This document shows positions 29,910 to 40,026 of a stretch of 64,000 bases of DNA, piece after piece (the first letter of the stretch is position 1; each line of letters opens with the position of its first letter). The notes beneath the pieces were generated by a model, which saw nothing but the letters and a program-made list of their open reading frames with translations, ran no database searches and was not told the origin of the DNA. Origin of the DNA: Bin80 sp965220935 (GTDB lineage: Bacteria; Bacteroidota; Rhodothermia; Rhodothermales; Bin80); the NCBI GenBank assembly GCA_965220935.1, contig OZ244857.1, positions 620,001 to 684,000 on the forward strand, in the 5' to 3' direction. Made by a program: the position numbers and the translations under genes.

Positions 29910-30320
29910 GATAGATGCCTACTAATGAGTTTCTGAGAACTCGTATGAAGATGATTCAATGTCAGTCAACCACTAAGAGTGGAATTGGTTCAGTTTTCGC
30001 CTAAACTGAACTTTGACGGAACAAATCTGTTCCAATCCGATGTTTTCACAACAGATTAGAATGAAGCCCCTATTTGTGACTACCCATTACGATGAATAGG
30101 GACGTAACCTCATTTCTTCATACTGTATTGTCACTTTTTATTGGCACACAGGGCGTCTGGCTCAAAATCAAAGTGTAACGTGATCTCACTTGATAAAATA
30201 AGAGCGTGAGTAGGCCAATAGGCGATTCATTGATGCTTCCACAGTAGGATTTGAATGGGCAATTAACATCTTTAATGCGTTAAACAATAATTCTATTTAC
30301 GGCAATATATTTAATATCTA
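29910..30320. promoter_or_regulatory. Divergent control region with two tandem palindromes
   Basis: Between the divergent AAA ATPase and tig starts. It contains a hairpin GTTCAGTTT/AAACTGAAC at 29988-30011 (6-nt loop) and GGAACA-AATC-TGTTCC at 30018-30033. Both could be protein-binding operators or RNA hairpins in the AAA gene leader. The second resembles GAAC/GTTC SOS-type boxes, but its spacing is two bases longer than the Gram-positive consensus. The rest has no gene. Confidence 0.4.
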
Positions 30321-31604
30321 ATGCAGGCTAAGATCTACGAGACGGGTGATATGATCCGGGTATTGAAAATCAAGGCAGATGCCTCTGATCTTGAAGAATA
30401 CATTGAACTTGAAATCAAGAAAATCAAATCTCAGGGGAAGTTACGAGGATTTAGGCCTGAAAAAGTTCCAAACAAGATGGTTCTGCGAATCTTTGGTAAA
30501 GATATAGAAAACTTCGCTGTGAATAATCTGTGTGAAGAGGTTGTTCATGATATGATTGTTTCAAAAGATGAATACCAAGTGATTGGCAAGTTACGTGAGA
30601 TTACTAGAGAGTATACGTTAGGCGAAGATCTTCTTGTCAGAATAGAGTTTTTTGTTGTTCCCCAAATACAATTAAAAGATTTTCGAGGACATACCATAGA
30701 TGCTCCTATTTATGAAATTACCGATGAATTAGTTGAACGCCATATCAAATGTCTATTTACACAAAAATTAAGCCCCCGGCCGCTGAAGTCTGATGAACCA
30801 ATTGGGATCAGCCCCGAAGGCGAATTTGATCAGGTGGTATATCAGGTTAGAAAGATTGACCCTGTAACGAGACGGGTCCTGTTAGATGGATCTGCTATTG
30901 AGTCAAAAATTCATAACTTCATCGGTATAGATCACGATACTCTCAACAAATCCGACGATTACAGATTTACATTTGTTGGGAAATTCTTAGGAGATGAAAT
31001 TCCTCACAGGATTAAAGCGCATCCTCAAGATAATTTTCTATCAACATATCAAGTCACCATTAAAGAGGCATATCGATATGATTTTCCTGAAATTGACGAT
31101 CAATGGGCAAAAATTCTGAGCGAGAATGAAATTGAATCAGTCAATGAATTTTATCAATGGATGACTGATGCCGTGCATGCGAGTTATGATGAATACAGTA
31201 GTGGGGTGATATACAGTGAAATTAAACGCCATTTAATTAAACTGCATCCTTACTCACTCCCATCAAATCTAATTGATTGCATAGGACTTGATGATGAAAT
31301 TGTTAAAGAGGCCTCTGAGAATGAGTACTATAAAAATATGATATTGTATCAGTATCGGTGGGATTTCTTTGTTAATGCAACGCATGAACAGCTTGAAAAA
31401 TTTCTAACCGTGCATGCAACTGATTCCGAACCTGTTCAAAAACCAATGCTTCAACATGAATTTGAGGGACACAGAGACCTGATGATGAAGCTGATCAAAC
31501 AATTTGATATTAATTATCATCATATACGATTGAAGCATCCTCTTTCAGATCGTCCAAATAAATGGATAGACATACAGCGGACTCAAACAAAAACTATCAA
31601 CTAA
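30321..31604 (+). CDS. tig: Trigger factor
   Basis: A ribosome-associated chaperone, 427 residues. The N-terminal ribosome-binding domain includes KIKSQGKLRGFRPEKVPNKMV, close to the GFRxGKxP signature. A central region follows (divergent, without a clear FKBP active site: GISPEGEFDQVVYQVRKID). The C-terminal helical arms carry EFYQWMTDAVHASYDEYS and similar helices. The sequence is divergent, as is usual in Bacteroidota. clpP follows 14 bp later, the classical tig-clpP arrangement. Confidence 0.9.
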   Translation: MQAKIYETGDMIRVLKIKADASDLEEYIELEIKKIKSQGKLRGFRPEKVPNKMVLRIFGKDIENFAVNNLCEEVVHDMIVSKDEYQVIGKLREITREYTLGEDLLVRIEFFVVPQIQLKDFRGHTIDAPIYEITDELVERHIKCLFTQKLSPRPLKSDEPIGISPEGEFDQVVYQVRKIDPVTRRVLLDGSAIESKIHNFIGIDHDTLNKSDDYRFTFVGKFLGDEIPHRIKAHPQDNFLSTYQVTIKEAYRYDFPEIDDQWAKILSENEIESVNEFYQWMTDAVHASYDEYSSGVIYSEIKRHLIKLHPYSLPSNLIDCIGLDDEIVKEASENEYYKNMILYQYRWDFFVNATHEQLEKFLTVHATDSEPVQKPMLQHEFEGHRDLMMKLIKQFDINYHHIRLKHPLSDRPNKWIDIQRTQTKTIN

Positions 31605-31618
31605 ACAATGCGCATCAA

Positions 31619-32305
31619 ATGGTGAATGAGTTCATTAAATTTTCCAAAAGCCTTCAGTTGCCCGAAAGTATTTACACTAAGGGACTTGGAGATCTGCCTA
31701 TAAATAATTTAGTCCCAATAGTGGTTGAGCAAACCTCCCGTGGAGAACGTGCTTATGATATTTTCAGCCGCCTACTTAAGGATCGGATTATCATCATTGG
31801 AACTCCAATCAATGATGTAGTTGCTAATCTTGCGATTGCACAGTTGCTCCACCTCTCAAATGAAGACCCAGAGCGAAATATCAATATTTATATCAATTCA
31901 CCTGGTGGAATGGTGTATAGTGGACTTGGTGTTTATGATACGATTCAGTACGTTGCATGTCCAGTTGCTACGACCTGTGTCGGATTAGCTGCCTCTTTGG
32001 GGTCTGTCCTATTATCGGCTGGGTCAAAGGAGCATCGGTCAGCACTTCCTAACTCGAGAATCATGCTACATCAGCCCCTTGGAGGCACCCAAGGTCAAGC
32101 CTCCGATATTGAAATCCAGGCCCGTGAAATTTTATGGCTCAAACAGCGTCTATATGAGATTCTTTCGCAACATACAGGGAAAGATACAGAGACGATTTCT
32201 AAGGATGCCGATCGTGACTATTGGCTCAGCGCAGAAGAAGCCAAGGCATATGGCTTGATAGATCATGTTCTGAGCCCTCAGGAGATTCCAGAGAAAAAGA
32301 AATGA
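31619..32305 (+). CDS. clpP: ATP-dependent Clp protease proteolytic subunit
   Basis: A 14-mer serine protease working with ClpX/ClpA. I chose the Met at 31619 (MVNEFIKFSK), which avoids overlap with tig and gives 228 residues. The catalytic triad is S126 in GLAASLGSVLL, H151 in RIMLHQPLGG and D200 in DADRDYWLSAEEAKAYGLID. The sequence just after the Ser is AASLGS rather than the common ASMGA. clpX does not follow; tRNA-Glu does, on the other strand. Confidence 0.95.
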   Translation: MVNEFIKFSKSLQLPESIYTKGLGDLPINNLVPIVVEQTSRGERAYDIFSRLLKDRIIIIGTPINDVVANLAIAQLLHLSNEDPERNINIYINSPGGMVYSGLGVYDTIQYVACPVATTCVGLAASLGSVLLSAGSKEHRSALPNSRIMLHQPLGGTQGQASDIEIQAREILWLKQRLYEILSQHTGKDTETISKDADRDYWLSAEEAKAYGLIDHVLSPQEIPEKKK

Positions 32306-32307
32306 CG

Positions 32308-32380
32308 TACCGCGTACGGGATTTGAACCCGTGTTACCGGCGTGAGAGGCCGGCGTCCTTGACCCCTAGACGAACGCGGC
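32308..32380 (-). tRNA. tRNA-Glu (anticodon CUC)
   Basis: The reverse complement folds as a cloverleaf: acceptor GCCGCGU/ACGCGGU, anticodon stem CCGGC/GCCGG with loop CUCUCAC (anticodon CUC, codon GAG), and T-arm CGGG-UUCAAAU-CCCG. Length 73 nt including discriminator A; CCA is not encoded. It lies 2 bp past the clpP stop, convergent with it. Confidence 0.95.
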
Positions 32381-32623
32381 ATTTTGCTTTAACCGCTTTG
32401 TCCGCCCATGGGTTGCAACATGGAACCATATATCGTGAAAAACAGTCTTCTATGATGTGTTCCTCACTAAATTGCATATGTTGATCAACATTGACAATCC
32501 CAAGTGATGTATATTTAGATTGCGTTTCACAAATATTATTATGTTTGTATGGATATATATAGTTCTCAGAAAAATGAGTTATATTCGTCAAGTTTTTCAC
32601 ACATTGTCTAAAAACTAATCATC

Positions 32624-33478
32624 ATGTATTCCAGAAGAGAATTTCTTTGGAAGTCTGGAGGCGGTGTTTTTTTGGCTGGGCTACCTAAAAAGGAACTCAC
32701 GATTCAGGATGTCATTAACCTAATCATGGAGGAAACCTCTGGTAGTAGGTTGCAATCAACGGTTGATACAATTAAGACGGGAGATCCATCTCAGCCAGTG
32801 CGTGCGGTCATTACAACCTTCACGGCCACTCAAAGTATTATTGATTTTGCTGCTAAACAGCGAGTAAATCTGATTATCACACACGAACCGCTCTTCTATA
32901 ACCACTTGGATGAGACCCAATGGCTTGAGAGTAATCCGGTTTATCATAAAAAGCAGAAGACATTAGAGGACAATGGAATTGTAGTCTGGCGATTTCATGA
33001 TACATGGCATGGTTACCAGTCCGATGGCATCTTAACGGGGGTATTAAAGTTGCTTGGATGGGAAGCATATTCAGATTCTATCCATCCTCATCTGTGTCAA
33101 ATACCAGACATTTCTCTTGCAGAATTGTCTCGTTTTCTCAAAACCCGCTTTGGAGCACCACGGATACGTGTGATCGGAGACGCTGGCATGTCATGCAATC
33201 GAGTTGGATTACTTGTCGGTGCTGAAGATGGGCGGCGTCAAATAGAAATGCTCTCAAATGTTGATGTGCTTGTCGTTGGAGAGGTCAATGAATGGGAAAC
33301 TGCTGAATTTGTTCGTGATGCAAATTGGCAGGGCGATCAACCGAAAGGATTAGTCGTTCTAGGACATGCACTCAGCGAAGAGCCAGGAATGAAATGGCTT
33401 GCTCAATGGCTCACACCAAGATTGCCGAGTGTTATTGTTGCCCATCAACCAAGTGGAAACCCGTTTTATTTTGTTTGA
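32624..33478 (+). CDS. Nif3-like dinuclear-metal protein with Tat-like leader
   Basis: 284 residues. The core is a NIF3/DUF34 domain: NLIITHEPLFYNH (metal-binding His), WRFHDTWHG, LLVGAEDGRRQIEML, VGEVNEWETAEF and VVLGHALSEEPGMKWL. NIF3 proteins are di-metal hexameric toroids, variously proposed as GTP-cyclohydrolase-like enzymes or metal-insertion factors. The N-terminus MYSRREFLWKSGGGVFLAGL looks like a twin-arginine (SRREFL) export signal, which is unusual because most NIF3 proteins are cytoplasmic. The substrate is unknown. Confidence 0.85.
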   Translation: MYSRREFLWKSGGGVFLAGLPKKELTIQDVINLIMEETSGSRLQSTVDTIKTGDPSQPVRAVITTFTATQSIIDFAAKQRVNLIITHEPLFYNHLDETQWLESNPVYHKKQKTLEDNGIVVWRFHDTWHGYQSDGILTGVLKLLGWEAYSDSIHPHLCQIPDISLAELSRFLKTRFGAPRIRVIGDAGMSCNRVGLLVGAEDGRRQIEMLSNVDVLVVGEVNEWETAEFVRDANWQGDQPKGLVVLGHALSEEPGMKWLAQWLTPRLPSVIVAHQPSGNPFYFV

Positions 33479-34758
33479 TGAATCCAGAGTTGAGTACTCG
33501 TCATTTTGAATTGTTTCCTTATGATATTTCTTACGCATGAGATTCAAGGCACTGCGACTGAGAACTTTCATTGGTTAGATTCATAAATTGTATTTACTCA
33601 GAAGCGCTATTGGAATTGGCACAAAGAATTGCTTTTAACTTAGTTAAATCTTGAACTTAGAAATACCGACCAAGGGTTTGAAATCTGATGTTGGCAAAAT
33701 TTTAGATATATTATAGCGCTTCTGAATTTTAGTATCCACCATGCAACAAAAAGTGTTGACATCATTTTGATTAACTATTGACGCAAACTGAATTTCGTAG
33801 TCGCTCATTGGGAGCATCAACAGATCAAGTGGAATCACACAGTTGCTATATACTGTGCTTCTGGAGAGTTTAGTGAACGACTGAAAACAGTCTTAATCAG
33901 ATACTGCTTAACTAACACAGTGCAAGATGAATTTTGAAAAATTTGTTCTGATATTACAGTTGTATTTACTGAAACTAGAGCGGGCGTATCTGAAATGCGT
34001 GCTAATAATTCTGAAGACTATAAATAAGTTGATCCGCCTGAGGGGGTACCATTATTGGTTTGTTGCAGCCATCATTGCGCTGTTAGGTCTACTTCTTGCT
34101 CAGTTATTTGCATAAGCGACTAGAAACAACTTTTTTATTGGCATACGCCGAACTTATTGTTCAATGCTTCTAAATGCATGATTCAAAAATGTAATCAGGA
34201 AAATATTTCGGTTTCTTTTAACTGAGTTACCTCTTTCTGGAGAGAATGAGTAAACCTTTGATGAAAAGTATCTGAAAACCCTCAACCACCCAGTATGGAT
34301 GATTTGATGGACTATCGTGAAAAAAATTCGATAAATTTCATCAGGGGATTGATAAAATCAAAGAGGAAACATTTAGCGATTTTTATCAAAATAATGAAAA
34401 AGACACAGTCGCATTTGATTCATATGATTTTTCTGTTCACCCTCTGAAGCGCAAATAACAGTAATGTTTAACTGCGAAGGTGAATACCCAGACGCTATGC
34501 AGATTTTGCCATAAATTCACATGTAAGGGTTGTCATGTGGATACAAGCCTAATGAAAATGATAGTCCAATTTCAAGATCAGGGAGTAGAGATAAAACTGA
34601 AAGTAGAACTAAGAGCATTTCCGATTCTATCAACTACATACTGTAAGTGTCTCCGTTAAATCAGGCAACTCAGCGAGATTGCTCAGTCTCTGTAGTTGTC
34701 CATGGACAATCAAAACTTCGTTGGCGACAGTTAGAATTTAAGTGCAAGGAATCACGCT
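33479..34758. other. 1.3-kb gene-poor region with decayed fragments
   Basis: No intact gene recognised. A 62-codon plus-strand frame at 33927-34115 encodes two hydrophobic stretches and could be a small membrane peptide, but it has no family support. Around 34320-34460 there is a plus-strand fragment without start (KIKEETFSDFYQNNEKD) with coding-like composition, probably a gene remnant. Confidence 0.35.
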
Positions 34759-36162
34759 TCAGTCATTGAATGACTGCTGCGTGTAGTTTGTATTGGGGCG
34801 GGGCATATTTGCACTAGTGGTCTCCCTCCAAGATCTCAGTCTCTGCAATAAATCTTGAGTAACACTCGGTTCAAATTCACTGATATCAATGGATTCACCC
34901 AAATCAGATTCTAGATCATAGAGTTCTACATCATCATTTTCAAACCATTCAATTAACTTATATCGCCCAGCACGAATAGCCCCTGACGGTCGATTGGCGG
35001 ATCCATGATAATGAGGAAAGTGCCAGTAGAGATTTCTGGCGGAGTTTGATGCTGCAAATAGATCAATTCCATCAATCTGTGCTGGTGGATTGATCTGTGC
35101 CAATCCAGCAATGGTCGGTAGTAAATCGTTGGTTGTCCCCAGAAGATCATTAACACTACCATTTTCATGAGCTCCCTTGATAATCAGAGGAATTCGGATA
35201 CCTCCTTCATACAACCATCCTTTACCTGCGCGCAGGGGAAGGTTTGAGGTCGGTGCCCATTGACGCCCCTCGCTCAGTGTTGATAATCCGCCGTTATCGG
35301 ACGTAAAGATTACGATTGTCTGATCGTCAAGATCCATTTCTTTTAAGATGCTCATAATGCGGCCAACACTTTCGTCAACAGAGGCAATCATGGCCGCATA
35401 GGTTGCGTGGTTTTGAGTTGTGCGAGTCAATCCTCCGAATGATTCTTCAATGTAAGTGGTAGGTGCATCAGAGTTGATAAAGCGTTCAATATCCTTAGGC
35501 TTTGCCTGTAGCGGCGTGTGAACGCCATAATGGGAGAGTAACAGAAAGAAGGGCTGCTCATGATGTGATTTGATGAAATCAATGGAGATATCCGTCAGTC
35601 GATCGGTCAGGTAGCTACTATCAGGATCGTGTTCAAGATCAGGCACATTTGAAATTGGAAACGTGTCACTCATGTAAGGGGCAAAGAAAGCCCCAGGTTG
35701 TCCTGCATCATTTGTAGCAATCACGGTTTCAAATCCTTGGTTATGTGGTAGAAATTCATCTGTACCTAAATGCCATTTTCCAATGTAGGCCGTACGATAT
35801 CCTGCCTGCTCAAAAATATTTCCAATGGTCACTTCTTCAAGTGGTAGGGCGCGGTTGTAATTGGCTTGGAGCAGTTGTCCATCTGCCTCTCCACCAATCC
35901 AGTTGGTGATCTTAAGTCGTGCTGGGTGTTTACCCGTCATGATACTAGCACGGGTCGGGGAGCAGACAGAGCTAGACGAATAAAATTGGGTAAACCGAGT
36001 TCCCACTTTGGCTAGTTGTTCAATATGAGGGGTTTCATAATATCGGCTTCCATAGACGCTGGTATCCATCCACCCTAAATCATCAACCAAGATGAATACG
36101 ATATTAGGTTGGCTTGGAGTGCAGGCAGTAATAACAAGTAGAAGTAAAACGGATAATCTCAA
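34759..36162 (-). CDS. Secreted arylsulfatase-type lipoprotein
   Basis: 467 residues, sulfatase family S1. The leader LLLLVITACTPSQ has a lipobox, indicating a lipid-anchored envelope enzyme. Metal ligands D27-D28 lie in FILVDDLGW. The C-x-P-x-R sulfatase signature is CSPTRAS with C67, which would be converted to formylglycine. GKWHLG and TSDNGG further support the fold. It hydrolyses sulfate esters, probably from polysaccharides; the exact substrate cannot be read from sequence. No anaerobic or FGE-type maturase is nearby. It is monocistronic. Confidence 0.93.
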   Translation of the reverse strand: MRLSVLLLLVITACTPSQPNIVFILVDDLGWMDTSVYGSRYYETPHIEQLAKVGTRFTQFYSSSSVCSPTRASIMTGKHPARLKITNWIGGEADGQLLQANYNRALPLEEVTIGNIFEQAGYRTAYIGKWHLGTDEFLPHNQGFETVIATNDAGQPGAFFAPYMSDTFPISNVPDLEHDPDSSYLTDRLTDISIDFIKSHHEQPFFLLLSHYGVHTPLQAKPKDIERFINSDAPTTYIEESFGGLTRTTQNHATYAAMIASVDESVGRIMSILKEMDLDDQTIVIFTSDNGGLSTLSEGRQWAPTSNLPLRAGKGWLYEGGIRIPLIIKGAHENGSVNDLLGTTNDLLPTIAGLAQINPPAQIDGIDLFAASNSARNLYWHFPHYHGSANRPSGAIRAGRYKLIEWFENDDVELYDLESDLGESIDISEFEPSVTQDLLQRLRSWRETTSANMPRPNTNYTQQSFND

Positions 36163-37269
36163 AACGTAACGAGTAATGTTTGGGGGCTATCAAGGGTATC
36201 AGCACGGATTCCATACAGGGATTTTTGGAGTTTATCTTGGATGCCAATAATCACCTGATAGGAGGTAGTCAAATCAAAGATCTGAGCAGTTTTTTTCAAA
36301 GCTATGTAAAACTGTATTTTTGCAACTAGTGGCATCTAACCATTCACCATGACCTCATCAAACGAAAATCACTTCAGTCAATGTATATATGGATCATACT
36401 AATCAACAGAGAAAGGTTCTAACCAATGTTGAAAGATCTCTGGATTTAAACTCTACCAGTCACAATGAAATCATCACATGTTTACCTAACATTGAAACAA
36501 GTCATTCTCCCATGTGTACCACCAGAACCAATCAAAAACCCAGATCATGTATTCAAATGGGCGCTTCCATGGTGACAACCGCCAGTGTGTAACGACATTG
36601 TAAATTCACTCCTTTGTTCACCAAGGTAGTGTGTGAGCGGATGTAATCTTCGCATAGCTCTGGAGTTTTCAATACGTCCATTTTTATAGCGCCAGTACGT
36701 AAGGCGATTGGCATAGAATCAGGGCTAATCCAAGTTTGTTGAATATCGTGAGTCACCTCAATGAGAGGTGGAGTAAAATCCAAAATAAATAATCCAGCGA
36801 CAACAGAAGACATTGAAATTGGACCATTGAAAAGAGAAGTGAATCATGAGCAATACAGACTGATCGTCAATGATCAGCGATATGGATGTTTTTCAAGAGC
36901 CATGCCAGATTTAAAGTTTTGACGTGCAAGCCCCAAACAAATATTTGTGAAATTCTAGAATCATAAAATCCTAAAATTGTGCTTTTTGTAGCATAGAAAA
37001 GGATTCAAAATCAATTATTAGCTGATGCGATTCTTTGTTCCCAAACAAATATTTCCATGAATCATAGAGATCTATTACTCATTATGATGTTACAGATTTC
37101 ATATAATTTTGGATGTGCGAGATTAATTCTTCGGTACTATGCCGTCAAGAAAATTAAGGCGATATCTGATGGCACAACCATAATCCTCTGATAAATAGAC
37201 GGTTGAATCACCACCCTGTATATTGATGCAGTAACCTAACAGTTTGTGGTGCCAATCACGTTTTGAGTC
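36163..37269. other. Gene-poor region between sulfatase and yhaN-like gene
   Basis: About 1.1 kb with no recognised gene. An 86-codon minus-strand frame at 36553-36813 has no family resemblance and is doubtful. Confidence 0.4.
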
Positions 37270-40026
37270 TCAGCGAAGTGAGTGAACTTTAAGTTGATCT
37301 TGGGGGACGAAGTCCATCCATTTATCTACTTCATCCTGCTGAGCCGTGAAATAAAATACTTGTCTGTCCGCCGCGAGAGTTGAGATTGTTTTAATAATGG
37401 CCCGCGCCCGTCTATCATCGCTATTAGCCAATGTTTCATCAAGAGTCAGTGGTAAGCGATAATTAGTTTCATGAGTTTCAACGAATGCTAAGCGCACTGA
37501 AAGTAACAGCTGAACCCTAGTTGCACTGGATAATTCGGTTAGATCAAAATCTCTGTGACGATGATGATCTCTTGCCCTGAACGTATCGTTCTGCGGAATA
37601 ATCAGTGAATATCGGCCATCAGTTACGCGCTGGAAATTTTGCCGTGCACGCTCGAATACGGGAGGCGCATTTTTAATTGCATCCTCACGAAGTTGCTCTA
37701 AGATCACCTGACCGATGGCCTTGGCTGTTTTCACTTCTCGGACTTGCGTTAATGCAATCCGTTTTGACTCTACATCTGCAAGAGCATTTTCGAGTGAGCT
37801 GCCTTTTTCGGTGCGTTCAATGTCGGCATCAAGTCGGGTAAGTTGCTCTTGCAATCCTTGTTTTTTTGCGGATGCAATTTGAGCGGATGAGAGCTCTTCA
37901 TCTAATTCCTCAAAATCAAGAAGTGACTGATGTTCAGGTGGTATATCTTGGTGAGGACGTAAACTTTCAGCACGAATACGTAATTCGTTGGCTTTCTTAT
38001 CTGCGAGAGTCCAATCAGCAAATTGACGTGCACAGTGGGCAAGACCGGAGAGATCGCCGACTTCCAGTTCTAAATCAGTAAAGATTTTATCACGCTGAAG
38101 TTTCAGATCATTCAAATGTCTTTGAGTAGATTCTAAGCCGTCTTCCTCTTTGTTAAGTTGATCTCGGTCACGTTTGACGGCATCGTCGTCTTCTCTGAGT
38201 TGATCTAATAAAATCTCTGCGTCACGGTGAGTGTCTGGTTTATCGTATCCGAACTCAACAAACGACTTTTGCACAGCCTGCACGAATGATCTATATTTTT
38301 CTTTTGCGATGACAGATCTACTTCTTAACTCTTTGGCCTTCTGATCCATCTCTTTCCAGTCAAGGACATGGCCGACGAGCTCAATCAGCGATATGATATT
38401 TTCTTGAGGGGGGAGGTTGATAGACTCTTTAAGTTTCTGTTGTCGAATTTCAAATTCAGATTGCTGTTCGAGCAACGTTTTAAGGGCACGCTCAGTGCGC
38501 ATCAGTTCAGCAGACTTGAGTTGCTCTAACTCCTTTTGAGCACGTTTTTGAAGTAACTGGTTGAGGCTAGATTCTAGTGAGGCAGTATCGGGGTTTTCAG
38601 GCAATTCACTCAGCAGATTTCTGAGCTGTTTCTTTTGGGAATCCCCGAGTTGTTGGCGACTGCTGTTACGAACGAGTATTGATCCCCATATCGTCAAAAT
38701 GCTAACAAGCAACCCAGAAAATCCAATAGGATCTATTAAAAGTCCTACTACAACAGAAAGCAATGAAGATGAGATGGTTGCTGCCCAGAGTAATCGCTGA
38801 ATTTGTCGCAGATAGGGTGAATCGGCCTCTAAATCAAGGATCCACCTTTGAAGCTGCTGCTGAGCGTCTCTGAGTTTATTGCTGTCAGTAGGATCGTCAC
38901 TGTTGAATTCAAAAACGCGTCTCAATTCCTGTAATGTGAGTTTCTGTTGAGAATAAGTGCCGAAGTCTTTGGCAAATTTTTGTAGTTCATTCAAATCTTC
39001 GCGTGAAAACTCTGGGTCACAGTCAGCATCTAGAATGCCACCAAGTTTCTTCCATGCATTTTGTGCCTGCTCTTTTGCAGCATGATACGTTTCTTGTAGA
39101 TGCTCAAGGTGACGGAATTTGTCAGAGCAATCACGAACTTCAGAACTCAATCGCTGAATATCACCAGATTTTAATCCATTCGGTGATAGGCTGTTATCGG
39201 AGAAGTTTTTCTTAATGCGAGCGATCGTTTTTTGTTTGTGCTGAATGTCTCTCACTAATTGGTCAATACTGGTGATGAGTTTCTGAGCTTTTTCTGTGGC
39301 ATCGCTAAGGTCATCGCTAGACTGAATGATTGAAGGAAAAGCATCGGCAATTGCTTTGGCTTTCTGATATTCTGATGATGCATTTCTCCATTTTTGGATC
39401 TTTTCAATCAGGATGAGTCGGTCGGAGGCGTAGTTGGCTGCATTGAGTTCATCTAGGATTTCCGCGCGTTGATTTTTTTGAGATTGGAGACCTCGCTGCT
39501 CGCTCATAATCGTTTGCAGATTTGAGGTCGCAATTTGAAATTTATCTGTTTCGCTGGTTTTGTTATATCGACGCTTACGCTCAAATCCCAGTTTTTTCCC
39601 TGCACTAGGAATGTCAAATCCTCCATTCGCCTGTCGGATAATATCCATTGCCAGATCCGCATCTCCAGTAACTTCAGGAAGGAGTTCTTGGAGGGACAGG
39701 TGATAACTTTTTGGTCTAAAAAATTGTGACAGTTCGCTGCGATCGGCATTCTTACCATTGATTTGGCATTCCACACGATTCATTTTACAGTCAACATGCA
39801 GAATTCGGTTACCATAGCTCAGGTTGGCTTTTGCATAGAGTTGTAGTTTCCTCGCAGATCCAGGTAATAGAAGCCCATTCAGGGCATTTGCAACTGTCGT
39901 TTTTCCAGCACCATTGGGCCCAAAAATGATATTTAGGTGCGAGGAGAGATCTGGTAGATGAAGGTCAAAGTCTGTACCGTACATCCGATACACCAGAACA
40001 TCATTGAAAAATAACTGCTTAGCCAT
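37270..40026 (-). CDS. YhaN/SbcC-like coiled-coil ATPase
   Basis: About 918 residues from the Met at 40026 (MAKQLFFNDV), which overlaps the end of the exonuclease gene by 8 bp. Walker A is FGPNGAGKTT (35-44); a very long coiled-coil middle region follows. The ABC signature region is TELSSATRVQLLLSVRLAF and Walker B LPLTLDETLANSD near the C-terminus. A hydrophobic pair at about 405-447 (LLSVVVGLLIDPIGFSGLLVSILTIWGSILV) would span a membrane; B. subtilis YhaN has a similar layout, whereas SbcC does not. With the neighbouring nuclease it probably forms an Mre11-Rad50-like complex for DNA end processing. Confidence 0.88.
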   Translation of the reverse strand: MAKQLFFNDVLVYRMYGTDFDLHLPDLSSHLNIIFGPNGAGKTTVANALNGLLLPGSARKLQLYAKANLSYGNRILHVDCKMNRVECQINGKNADRSELSQFFRPKSYHLSLQELLPEVTGDADLAMDIIRQANGGFDIPSAGKKLGFERKRRYNKTSETDKFQIATSNLQTIMSEQRGLQSQKNQRAEILDELNAANYASDRLILIEKIQKWRNASSEYQKAKAIADAFPSIIQSSDDLSDATEKAQKLITSIDQLVRDIQHKQKTIARIKKNFSDNSLSPNGLKSGDIQRLSSEVRDCSDKFRHLEHLQETYHAAKEQAQNAWKKLGGILDADCDPEFSREDLNELQKFAKDFGTYSQQKLTLQELRRVFEFNSDDPTDSNKLRDAQQQLQRWILDLEADSPYLRQIQRLLWAATISSSLLSVVVGLLIDPIGFSGLLVSILTIWGSILVRNSSRQQLGDSQKKQLRNLLSELPENPDTASLESSLNQLLQKRAQKELEQLKSAELMRTERALKTLLEQQSEFEIRQQKLKESINLPPQENIISLIELVGHVLDWKEMDQKAKELRSRSVIAKEKYRSFVQAVQKSFVEFGYDKPDTHRDAEILLDQLREDDDAVKRDRDQLNKEEDGLESTQRHLNDLKLQRDKIFTDLELEVGDLSGLAHCARQFADWTLADKKANELRIRAESLRPHQDIPPEHQSLLDFEELDEELSSAQIASAKKQGLQEQLTRLDADIERTEKGSSLENALADVESKRIALTQVREVKTAKAIGQVILEQLREDAIKNAPPVFERARQNFQRVTDGRYSLIIPQNDTFRARDHHRHRDFDLTELSSATRVQLLLSVRLAFVETHETNYRLPLTLDETLANSDDRRARAIIKTISTLAADRQVFYFTAQQDEVDKWMDFVPQDQLKVHSLR

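Noticed and set aside
30018..30033. LexA/Cheo box
   Set aside because: GAAC and GTTC are separated by six bases rather than four, so it does not match the known consensus; kept only as an unspecified palindrome.
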